Below are positions 1 through 5,181 of a DNA stretch of 5,364 bases, one piece after another. Positions within the stretch are counted from its first letter, which is position 1. Every line of letters starts with the position of its first letter. Position numbers and translations under genes: made by a program. The stretch is from Verrucomicrobiales bacterium (GTDB lineage Bacteria > Verrucomicrobiota > Verrucomicrobiia > Limisphaerales > UBA1100): contig WTHG01000334.1 of assembly GCA_011523245.1 (NCBI GenBank), positions 1-5,364 of the forward strand, read 5' to 3'. The notes under the pieces are model-generated. The model had not been told where the DNA came from, did not search any database, and saw only the letters and a list, made by a program, of their open reading frames with translations.

Positions 1-1
1 C

Positions 2-856
2 AACAACCTTCAGGGGTGGCATTCTCCGGAGCAAGCTTGGGCCCAGACTCAGGGGCAATTGGCCTGGTACCGGGCTATGGAGGAACGGGGTGAGCTGCTC
101 CAGATCACGGATGTCGAGGCACTGAATGCTCATGCAAAATTATGGGCGGATGATTCGCCGGACGATACGCCCATCGGATATATCCTTAGTCTTGAAGGGG
201 GTGATTCGATTATTACCCCGGATCGTTTGGAGCGTTCTTATGCGCAGGGATTACGTGCCCTTGGGCTGGCACATTATGGTCCGGGCACCTATGCGCAAGG
301 CACAGCTCATACGGGCGGTTTGGGCCCACGCGGCAAAGAGCTGTTGCAGGAGATGGATCGGCTCGGAATGATTCTGGATGCGACACACTTGTGTGATGAC
401 AGCTTTTGGGAGGCGATGGATGTTTTTCAGGGGCCCGTTTGGGCGAGTCACAATAACTGCCGCGCACTAGTTCCGAATGACCGGCAGTTTTCCGATGAGC
501 AAATCCAATGCCTGATTGAGCGTGGTGCGGTGATCGGCGGCGTGCTGGATGCCTGGATGCTGGTGCCTGATTGGCAGCGTGGGCAAACAACGCCGGAGGA
601 ATCCGGCGTGAAACTCGAACATGTGCTCGATCACTTCGATCACATTTGCCAACTGGCGGGGAATGCCCGGCATATCGGTATTGGAACCGATCTAGACGGT
701 GGCTACGGGCGGGAGCAGAGCCCGGGCGATCTCGATACCATAGCCGATTTGCAACGACTCCCAGAGATGCTGGCTAAACGGGGTTATGATGAGGCGGATG
801 TTGCCGGCGTGATGCATAGAAACTTCCTGCGTTTTCTAAACGACGCCTGGGCCTAG
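2..856 (+). CDS. Membrane dipeptidase-like protein (peptidase family M19), 5'-truncated by the window edge
   Basis: The frame is open from base 2 to the stop at 854-856. The first possible start codon (TTG at 59) lies inside conserved sequence, so the true start is outside the window. M19 enzymes (renal dipeptidase type) are metal-dependent hydrolases of dipeptides. Visible family landmarks are the bridging-metal Glu in SLEGGDS (Glu codon 194-196), a His in DATHLCD (386-388), a His in ASHNNCRALVPNDRQ (449-451) matching the SHSxA...RNxxD region, and HIGIGTDLDGG holding the conserved Asp. The C-terminal end (HRNFLRFL) fits the family's usual N-[FL]-LR ending. About 284 residues are present. The missing N-terminus would carry the HxD metal pair and any signal peptide, so localisation and full activity cannot be judged. 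The esterase gene follows closely, suggesting one transcript. The family call is strong; the substrate is not known. Confidence 0.92.
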   Translation, partial: NNLQGWHSPEQAWAQTQGQLAWYRAMEERGELLQITDVEALNAHAKLWADDSPDDTPIGYILSLEGGDSIITPDRLERSYAQGLRALGLAHYGPGTYAQGTAHTGGLGPRGKELLQEMDRLGMILDATHLCDDSFWEAMDVFQGPVWASHNNCRALVPNDRQFSDEQIQCLIERGAVIGGVLDAWMLVPDWQRGQTTPEESGVKLEHVLDHFDHICQLAGNARHIGIGTDLDGGYGREQSPGDLDTIADLQRLPEMLAKRGYDEADVAGVMHRNFLRFLNDAWA

Positions 857-887
857 GCAATTCACAGGGCGCATGCTAGGGTTGAGT

Positions 888-1754
888 ATGCGTTTGCGAT
901 ATTGGTTTCCCTTGTTTCTTCTCTCAATCGCGGTCCATGGGGCCGAGCGGCCGCAAAAAGAATTCCCGTTATGGCCGGATAAGGCACCGGGTCAACAAGG
1001 CGACACAGCCCGGGACATTCCGACACTGACTCCGTACTGGTCGCCAAATCCAAATGGGGCGGCAATGGTTATTTGCCCTGGAGGCGGCTACGGCGGCTTG
1101 GCCGGACATGAGGGGAAGGGATACGCCGATTGGCTGGTGAGACAGGGGGTCGATTGTTTTGTGCTCAAGTACCGATTGGGTTCAGCTGGTTATCGGCATC
1201 CGATCATGTGGCAGGATGTATCTCGGGCTATTCGTACGGTGCGTGCTAAGGCGAAAGATTGGAAGCTGGCTCCAGACCGAATAGGGGTCATGGGTTCCTC
1301 GGCAGGCGGACATCTAACGTCAACGATCGTGGCGCATTTTGATTATGGGTTGAAAGAAGGAGACGCTGTTGATCAGGTGAGCTCACGGCCGGACTTGGCT
1401 GTATTGTGTTATCCGGTCATCACCATGGGAGTGCACACGCACCAAGGGTCGAAACGAAACCTTTTGGGTGAAAAGCCTTCACCGGAATTGGTGAAGCTGT
1501 TATCCAATGAATTACAAGTCCAGAAAGATTCGCCGCCGTGTTTCATTTGGCATACTTGGGAGGATGGGCCTGTGCCCATGGAGAACAGTATGCTGTTTGC
1601 CTCAGCGCTTCGACGGCAAGGGGTGCGCGTATCGCTGCACATTTATGAGGCTGGCCGGCATGGTATTGGGCTTGGGGGAACGGATCATGAGAAACTCCAT
1701 CCATGGACTGACCAGTTGTTGTTTTGGTTTAAACAACGGAAATTTATTCGGTGA
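888..1754 (+). CDS. Secreted alpha/beta-hydrolase, acetyl-esterase/xylan-esterase-like
   Basis: This is a serine hydrolase of the alpha/beta fold, of the esterase/lipase type often found in polysaccharide-degrading bacteria. Numbering from the ATG at 888 gives 288 residues. Residues 1-19 form a signal peptide (basic start, hydrophobic WFPLFLLSIAV core, likely cleavage around VHG-A), so the enzyme should be exported. The oxyanion loop is CPGGGY (about 63-68). The nucleophile is Ser138 in GSSAGG. The acid is probably Asp226 in TWEDGPVP, and the base is His258 in GRHGIGLG. An ATG at 873 would add five residues, but its AGGG lies only 3 bases upstream. The ATG at 888 has AGGG at 878-881 with 6-base spacing, so I prefer it. 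It lies 31 bases after the dipeptidase stop, probably co-transcribed. De-acetylation of plant or algal polysaccharide is a family-based guess; a generic carboxylesterase is equally possible. Confidence 0.9.
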   Translation: MRLRYWFPLFLLSIAVHGAERPQKEFPLWPDKAPGQQGDTARDIPTLTPYWSPNPNGAAMVICPGGGYGGLAGHEGKGYADWLVRQGVDCFVLKYRLGSAGYRHPIMWQDVSRAIRTVRAKAKDWKLAPDRIGVMGSSAGGHLTSTIVAHFDYGLKEGDAVDQVSSRPDLAVLCYPVITMGVHTHQGSKRNLLGEKPSPELVKLLSNELQVQKDSPPCFIWHTWEDGPVPMENSMLFASALRRQGVRVSLHIYEAGRHGIGLGGTDHEKLHPWTDQLLFWFKQRKFIR

Positions 1755-1947
1755 ACGGATTTTTGCCATCCAAATGTTTGAACTTGATGAAGGTTTTCAG
1801 TGATGATTGAAGGCCTGCTTGTACCAATGAAACCCGGTACTCCATGCCGTAGTATTGGTAGGCGCAACCGAGAAGATCACTGAAAACGTGATCATTACGA
1901 TCAGCTTGGCGGAAATTGTTCTTATTGGGCGTTAAATGAGTTAACAT
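1744..1947 (-). CDS. Doubtful small open frame, 67 codons, unknown
   Basis: This frame lies antisense across the esterase-DUF547 gap and ends inside the last codons of the esterase. Its composition looks more protein-like than most spurious frames: it is rich in aromatic and aliphatic residues (for example LLGCAYQYYGMEYRVSLV) and poor in Pro/Arg runs. Against it, the ATG (1945-1947) is preceded directly by CAAGG with no spacing, the start is 6 bases from the divergent DUF547 ATG, and the nested inverted repeat lies inside it. I recognise no family. It could be the C-terminal relic of a larger gene, or chance. Confidence 0.2.
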   Translation of the reverse strand: MLTHLTPNKNNFRQADRNDHVFSDLLGCAYQYYGMEYRVSLVQAGLQSSLKTFIKFKHLDGKNPFTE

Positions 1948-1953
1948 CCTTGA
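1755..1953. other. Intergenic region between esterase and DUF547 gene
   Basis: This 199-base gap is unusually structured. It contains the nested inverted repeat at 1793-1887. Next to it is a short hairpin TGATC-ATTAC-GATCA (1889-1903), and just before the DUF547 start is another, GTTAA-ATGAG-TTAAC (1931-1945). None is followed by a T-run, so there is no typical intrinsic terminator for the esterase. No convincing Shine-Dalgarno sequence precedes the ATG at 1954, and I could not assign a confident promoter. A minus-strand open frame (1744-1947) crosses the region and is listed separately as doubtful. Confidence 0.6.
1793..1887. repeat. Long nested inverted repeat (12-bp perfect arms)
   Basis: GTTTTCAGTGAT at 1793-1804 is the exact reverse complement of ATCACTGAAAAC at 1876-1887. 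Inside it, TACCAAT (1822-1828) pairs perfectly with ATTGGTA (1854-1860). Further short pairings fall in register: TTG 1807-1809 with CAA 1865-1867, GCC 1813-1815 with GGC 1861-1863, and CGG 1835-1837 with CCG 1847-1849. Together they give one long imperfect hairpin of about 95 nt. It could be a structured RNA, a small palindromic mobile repeat or a recombination-type site. I see no target-site duplication and no integron core motif at its ends. Confidence 0.7.
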
Positions 1954-2754
1954 ATGCGCCGCGTTGGATTCATATTGATTCTCTTGGGGGGCGTTCTTCT
2001 ATGGGGCTGCAAGAACGAGGCCGAGAGTCGGCCGCCGATTCCCTTAAAAGGACCAATAACATTTGATCCGGCCCATCCTCAACTCGCAAAGGTTCTGGAA
2101 AAGGTGACCGACGGTTTTGGAGCAGTAGATTATGAAGCACTTCATCGCAACCCAGAGCCCTTGGACGCTTATCTAAACCTCGCCGCCAGTGTGCCGCGTT
2201 CACAATTCGATGGCTGGACTAAACCTGAGCGCATGGCGTTTCTATTGAATGTCTACAATGCGGCTACCTTGAAATTGATGGCCGACCATTATCCCATCGC
2301 ATCAATTAAAATGATCGGCGGCGTTCGGAGTGTTTGGAACCTGAAGGTTGTTCGGTTGTTTGGAGCGAAGTGTTCCTTAAACCACGTGGAGCATGAGATG
2401 ATTCGTAAAATGTTCCAATCTCCCTCCGTTCATTTCGCTTTGGTTTGTGGGGCCAAATCATGCCCTGTCTTACGGAAAGAACCGTATACTGCGGCCAAAT
2501 TAGAGGAGCAATTTGCTGAGCAGGCTCGGACGTTTCTGGGCGATGAAGAAAAGAACTTTGTAGACCTGATGGAAAAGGAGCTGCATCTCTCGCCCATCTT
2601 CAAATGGTACGGAGAAGATTTCGGAAAGGACGATGCAGCCATTATTCAATTTGTGGCCGATTTTTTCCCGCCCGAAACTGCCGAAGCCTTACGGGGGGGA
2701 GGGTTTAAGGTTCGCTACACCAAATACGACTGGAGCGCGAATAAGAAGAATTGA
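1954..2754 (+). CDS. DUF547 domain-containing lipoprotein
   Basis: The protein has 266 residues. Residues 1-18 are a lipoprotein signal peptide with a hydrophobic FILILLGGVLLWG core. Cys19 is the probable lipidated residue, although Trp at lipobox position -2 is unusual. The rest matches DUF547: VDYEAL (58-63), the family hallmark AFLLNVYNAATLK (95-107), HYP (112-114), SLNHVEHEMIR (141-151) and FALVCGAKSCPVLR (161-174) with its paired cysteines, then YTAAKLEEQ. The family's biochemical role is unknown, so I assign none; the protein should be membrane-anchored outside the cytoplasm. The start is the only one that gives a complete signal peptide, but it has no clear Shine-Dalgarno site. The gene sits 199 bases after the esterase and may have its own promoter. 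Confidence 0.9.
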   Translation: MRRVGFILILLGGVLLWGCKNEAESRPPIPLKGPITFDPAHPQLAKVLEKVTDGFGAVDYEALHRNPEPLDAYLNLAASVPRSQFDGWTKPERMAFLLNVYNAATLKLMADHYPIASIKMIGGVRSVWNLKVVRLFGAKCSLNHVEHEMIRKMFQSPSVHFALVCGAKSCPVLRKEPYTAAKLEEQFAEQARTFLGDEEKNFVDLMEKELHLSPIFKWYGEDFGKDDAAIIQFVADFFPPETAEALRGGGFKVRYTKYDWSANKKN

Positions 2755-2782
2755 CTTGCTCCAAGATGATGGAGCCGATACA
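2751..2782 (+). promoter_or_regulatory. Possible promoter for the tRNA gene
   Basis: TTGACT (2751-2756) overlaps the DUF547 stop codon and is a near-perfect -35 hexamer. The best downstream -10 candidate is GATACA (2777-2782), but the spacing of 20 bases is longer than the usual 17. A start about 8-10 bases further on would precede the tRNA closely. A small stem, GCTCC (2758-2762) with GGAGC (2771-2775), lies in the spacer. The assignment is weak. Confidence 0.3.
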
Positions 2783-2797
2783 TCTCCCGTTCCGGCT

Positions 2798-2874
<77 letters not shown>

Positions 2875-2878
2875 CTTC

Positions 2879-3511
2879 TTACCCCTGTTTTTCCAGTGCC
2901 TCCACCGATTCTCGGAATATTTTTCCGACGCGTTGTTTCGCCATGTAGACTTGGGCGGCATTGACGCCCAGAGTTCGGCAGGTTTCGCGCACGGTCCATT
3001 CGTCTATGTAATGGCATTTGAAGATTTGGAATTGCTTGGGACTCGAGAGTTTCTTGGTGCGGCTTAGGGCGGCTTGGATGAGATTGCGGTTCCATTCTTC
3101 ATCCCAGATCTTCTCAATTTCCGGGCCTTCCGGATCTTCCAGATTTTGCAATTCACCCGCGGCTTCCTCAAGTGGATGATTGAGGGCGGGGCGGCGTTGT
3201 TGTTTTTTGAAAAAATCATTGAGCCGGGAGCGGGTAACTGTCCGCAGCCAGCCTTTGAAGGTGCCTCGTTTCCGGTTATATTCAAAACGATCGAGACTTT
3301 TGTGTATTTTGAGAATGGTTTCTTGAACAATATCTTGGGCATCCGCCTCGGATAAGCCGGCACGCCGGGCGACATTATAGATGAGCTCCCAGTATGTATG
3401 GAAAAACTCCTCCCAACTTTCGCCGTTGATGGTGGCTTTAAGGCGTTGGATGAGGCTGCTACGGGTCTCGAGTAGAGGGGCCTCCGGTTTCATGGGCTTG
3501 GATTGCATCAT
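2879..3511 (-). CDS. ECF-type RNA polymerase sigma factor (sigma-70 family)
   Basis: The protein has 210 residues, close to the usual ECF length, with only sigma2 and sigma4 domains. Sigma2 covers about 33-107: WEEFFHTYWELIYNVARRAG, then DAQDIVQETILKIHK (57-71, region 2.1/2.2 that contacts core polymerase), then GTFKGWLRTVTRSRLNDFFKK (83-103, region 2.3/2.4 for the -10 element). An acidic linker with EDPEGPEIEKIWDEEW (125-140) leads to sigma4 (about 141-205), whose helix-turn-helix is WTVRETCRTLGVNAAQVYMAKQRV (172-195). There is no C-terminal extension and no visible anti-sigma gene. The divergent neighbour is a membrane-linked Ser/Thr kinase, an arrangement known for ECF groups of planctomycetes and relatives. 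The start is uncertain: ATGATG at 3511/3508 lacks a Shine-Dalgarno site, and Met7 (3493) is an alternative. A hairpin-rich leader lies upstream. Confidence 0.93.
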   Translation of the reverse strand: MMQSKPMKPEAPLLETRSSLIQRLKATINGESWEEFFHTYWELIYNVARRAGLSEADAQDIVQETILKIHKSLDRFEYNRKRGTFKGWLRTVTRSRLNDFFKKQQRRPALNHPLEEAAGELQNLEDPEGPEIEKIWDEEWNRNLIQAALSRTKKLSSPKQFQIFKCHYIDEWTVRETCRTLGVNAAQVYMAKQRVGKIFRESVEALEKQG

Positions 3512-3537
3512 AAGAGGGCCTAACGGGCAATGATGAA

Positions 3538-3559
3538 GGGCGAGGCAGGGTTAGCGCCC
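3538..3559. repeat. Small hairpin, 5-bp stem
   Basis: GGGCG (3538-3542) pairs with CGCCC (3555-3559) across 12 bases. Alone it would be weak, but it is the first of four inverted repeats in a row in front of the sigma-factor start. CTAAC (3520-3524) can alternatively pair with GTTAG (3550-3554), which would give a competing fold next to the start codon. Confidence 0.4.
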
Positions 3560-3563
3560 GCCC

Positions 3564-3586
3564 GGCGTGCCAGGGGAAGGCACGCC
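3564..3586. repeat. Perfect 8-bp GC-rich hairpin
   Basis: GGCGTGCC (3564-3571) and GGCACGCC (3579-3586) are exact reverse complements around a 7-base loop. No T-run follows on either strand, so it is not a classic terminator. Read as - strand RNA, it lies in the sigma-factor leader with the loop TTCCCCT. Confidence 0.75.
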
Positions 3587-3614
3587 AGGTCGGGGCTCGC
3601 TCAGGGTGAGGGGA

Positions 3615-3640
3615 CGCCCGTCCGGTTGCCCGGACGGGCG
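3615..3640. repeat. Perfect 11-bp hairpin with a GNRA tetraloop on the minus strand
   Basis: CGCCCGTCCGG (3615-3625) and CCGGACGGGCG (3630-3640) are perfect reverse complements around four bases. On the + strand the loop is TTGC. On the - strand it is GCAA, a GNRA tetraloop closed by G-C, one of the most stable RNA loop types. GGGG (3610-3613) and CCCC (3647-3650) may add an outer stem. The strand preference of the loop points to a role in the sigma-factor leader RNA, but a palindromic DNA repeat is also possible. Confidence 0.8.
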
Positions 3641-3664
3641 AGGGAACCCCGGCTGCGGGTAGAG

Positions 3665-3729
3665 GCATGAGGAATGCGGAGGCATGCAGTCTTTGTTTAA
3701 CCCAACCATGACTGCGAGATTCCTCATGC
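3665..3729. repeat. Nested inverted repeat, 11-bp outer and 6-bp inner arms
   Basis: GCATGAGGAAT (3665-3675) is the exact reverse complement of ATTCCTCATGC (3719-3729). Within it, GCAGTC (3686-3691) pairs with GACTGC (3710-3715), leaving an AT-richer apical loop with TTTGTTTAACCC. This makes a two-part stem of about 65 nt. There is no T-run, so a simple terminator is unlikely. It might be a structured leader, a mobile palindromic element or a regulator site. Confidence 0.7.
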
Positions 3730-3761
3730 GAATGTAGCCTTCCTGGTAAATTGATGAACGG

Positions 3762-3953
3762 TCAGCGCCACGGAAACATTTGCTGCTTGGGTGCGCACGG
3801 CCATGGCTCGGAGGGCGGATCGGCGTCCTTGTTTAGCCGGCCGTGGATATGTTGAAACCAGAGTTGGCCGATTGCGCGGTTGCGGTTGCGGGACACTCGG
3901 CGCGCCAGTTCGATTCGATTGTCCAGTTTGAGTTTCAGTGTGCTTTGGATCAT
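3762..3953 (-). CDS. Doubtful small open frame, about 63 codons, unknown
   Basis: This frame starts at the ATG with CAT at 3951-3953 and ends at the TGA at 3762-3764. The same frame is open up to an ATG at 4115. The ATG at 3953 has a G-run (GGGGG) 6 bases upstream that could serve weakly as a ribosome site. The product would be basic, with Arg/Asn-rich LARRVSRNRNRAIGQLWFQ and a Pro/Trp-rich tail. I recognise no family. It points toward the sigma factor, separated by the hairpin cluster. Chance openness in GC-biased sequence is a real alternative. Confidence 0.2.
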   Translation of the reverse strand: MIQSTLKLKLDNRIELARRVSRNRNRAIGQLWFQHIHGRLNKDADPPSEPWPCAPKQQMFPWR

Positions 3954-4041
3954 TAGATACCCCCATGTCATTAATAGGTACCGCCGGTGTGGAGTCATTC
4001 TAACAACTATTCTCAATTTATTTTGTTTAACCAACGGCGGA

Positions 4042-4073
4042 GTGAATAACCTTCCCTTTGTGAACAACCTCCG
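4042..4073 (+). promoter_or_regulatory. Tandem 14-bp direct repeat with 18-bp period
   Basis: GTGAATAACCTTCC (4042-4055) and GTGAACAACCTCCG (4060-4073) match at 11 of 14 positions, 18 bases apart start to start. They lie about 95-125 bases upstream of the preferred kinase start, in AT-richer sequence. Spaced direct repeats of this sort are typical of activator binding sites. The regulator is unknown, and no -10/-35 pair can be placed with certainty. Confidence 0.35.
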
Positions 4074-4081
4074 ATAACTTA

Positions 4082-4101
4082 TTGTTTGAACAAGGAGGTG
4101 A
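4082..4101 (+). promoter_or_regulatory. Near-palindrome fused to a full-length orphan Shine-Dalgarno sequence
   Basis: TTGTT-TG-AACAA (4082-4093) is a 12-bp near-palindrome. Its last two bases begin AAGGAGGTGA (4092-4101), which matches the complement of the 16S rRNA 3' end over ten bases. No ATG, GTG or TTG lies at a normal distance behind it; ATC at 4108 reads only ten codons to a TGA at 4138-4140. The preferred kinase start is more than 60 bases further on. It may be a leader-peptide or ribosome-standby site, or chance. Confidence 0.45.
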
Positions 4102-4167
4102 GGCACAATCCGCATCAGCGGTTCTGTGAATCACGTGTGAATACACCAGTTGAGGCAAGGCCAGGTT

Positions 4168-5181
4168 ATGGGTAAATCATTTCACATCCCGGATTATGAG
4201 CTGGTGATCGAGATCGCCCGTGGCAGCTATGGGCAGGTCTGGCTCGCCCGAAGCGTGCTTGGCACCTGGCGGGCAGTGAAAATTGTGCAGCGGTCACTCT
4301 TCGATGATCCGCGGCCCTACCAACGCGAGCTGAATGGCATCCGTCATTACGAGGCAATTTCCCGCGGGCACGAAGGACTGATCGATGTGCTGCATGTCGG
4401 CCGGAATGACGAGGAGAATTACTTTTATTATGTGATGGAGTTGGCCGATGACCAAGTGGTAGGGCAATCGGTGCGGTCGGCAGATTACAGTGCGCGGACG
4501 TTGCAATCGGATCTCAATGCCCGTGAATCCTTGCCCGCCGATGAGTGTGCCTACCTCGGAGGGGAATTGGCCGATGCTTTGCACTATTTGCATGCGCACG
4601 GTTTGGTGCATCGAGACATCAAACCCTCGAATATCGTTTATGTAAACGGCCGCCCCAAGCTGGCGGATGTTGGATTGGTGGCCGGTTCTGGTGTGGCGTC
4701 GGGTGAGGTCGGGACGTTGGGGTTTTTACCAGCCGAAGGTGCTGGCGATTGGCGCGGGGATTTATATGCGCTGGGCAAAGTGTTGTATGAGGCCAGCACG
4801 GGTATGGATCGCAATGCCTTTCCTGATCTGCCTTCGGCCGCGCGCGGACTGTCTGCCCGTGATCCATTGATGCAACTGAATCGTTTGTTGCTGCGGGCTT
4901 GTTCGGTCGATGAACGTGAGTCGTTTCCCGATGCAGCTTCGCTGGCGGCGGCTCTGCGTCAGCTGAATGCTCCTTCATTTTTTGCGGGACCTTATACATG
5001 GCGCGAAAAACGGTTGCTGGCACTGGCCGCGGCTTTGGCGTTTTTATTATTAGCTTCTGATGCATTGTTGCTGTATCTCGGTTGGGGGCGTCACCAGGCC
5101 GAGCCGGTGGCGAAGGAGGAGGTTGTGCCGGTAAGTGACAATCCGGTTCGAGGCAAGTTCGAATCGGAATCCGGCCAGTAG
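4168..5181 (+). CDS. Membrane-anchored Hanks-type serine/threonine protein kinase
   Basis: Numbering from the ATG at 4168 gives 337 residues. The kinase domain spans about 8-265. The glycine loop is IARGSYGQVW (16-25), with Ala17 where the first Gly is usual. Lys38 in AVKIV is the ATP-binding lysine and Glu54 the probable helix-C partner. The catalytic loop HRDIKPSN (148-155) has Asp150. The metal-binding motif is DVG (167-169) in place of DFG, followed by PAE (188-190) where APE is usual, and GDLYALG with Asp198. One hydrophobic helix (about 282-305) precedes a 32-residue charged tail, probably periplasmic, so the kinase faces the cytoplasm. A TTG at 4150 would add six residues; ATG has AAGG at 7-base spacing and fits the domain start. 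The divergent sigma factor is the likely functional partner, though its direct phosphorylation is only inference. The substitutions are conservative, so I expect an active enzyme. Confidence 0.93.
   Translation: MGKSFHIPDYELVIEIARGSYGQVWLARSVLGTWRAVKIVQRSLFDDPRPYQRELNGIRHYEAISRGHEGLIDVLHVGRNDEENYFYYVMELADDQVVGQSVRSADYSARTLQSDLNARESLPADECAYLGGELADALHYLHAHGLVHRDIKPSNIVYVNGRPKLADVGLVAGSGVASGEVGTLGFLPAEGAGDWRGDLYALGKVLYEASTGMDRNAFPDLPSAARGLSARDPLMQLNRLLLRACSVDERESFPDAASLAAALRQLNAPSFFAGPYTWREKRLLALAAALAFLLLASDALLLYLGWGRHQAEPVAKEEVVPVSDNPVRGKFESESGQ

Larger units (their letters stand above)
3512..4167. other. Long divergent intergenic region between sigma factor and kinase
   Basis: About 650 bases separate the two divergent genes. 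Bases 3538-3729, next to the sigma factor, are GC-rich and packed with inverted repeats. Bases 3762-3953 hold a doubtful small minus-strand open frame. From about 3990 the base composition changes to AT-rich, and 4042-4101 carries direct repeats, a near-palindrome and an orphan Shine-Dalgarno sequence, so promoters for the kinase are most likely here. I could not fix confident -35/-10 hexamers for either gene. Confidence 0.6.

Noticed and set aside
213..590. 125-codon minus-strand open frame in the dipeptidase gene
   Set aside because: It is a shadow of a strongly conserved M19 frame, with His/Pro/Ser-rich composition and no recognisable motif.
1931..1945. GTTAAAT at 1931-1937 considered as the core of an integron attC site with the upstream hairpin
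   Set aside because: No RYYYAAC partner lies at the matching position upstream, the hairpin ends do not carry the core boxes, and no integrase or cassette layout is visible.
3074..3355. 93-codon + strand open frame antisense to the sigma factor
   Set aside because: It overlaps conserved sigma2/sigma4 coding sequence. Its Phe/Ile-rich text is what the complement of Lys/Glu codons gives.
3564..3640. GC-rich hairpins considered as intrinsic terminators or a CRISPR array
   Set aside because: No T-run follows either stem on either strand, the hairpins differ in sequence, and there are no regular repeat-spacer units.
3724..3966. 80-codon minus-strand frame ending VALTVHQFTRKATFA, considered as a fragment of a four-helix-bundle (S23-type) protein
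   Set aside because: The upstream residues are Gln/Thr/Pro-rich and do not match, and the hallmark SIPSNIAEG segment is absent.
4082..4093. TTGTTTGAACAA considered as a LexA box
   Set aside because: The half-site spacing does not fit the TGTTC-N4-GAACA form I recall for Verrucomicrobiota, and the kinase is not a DNA-damage gene.
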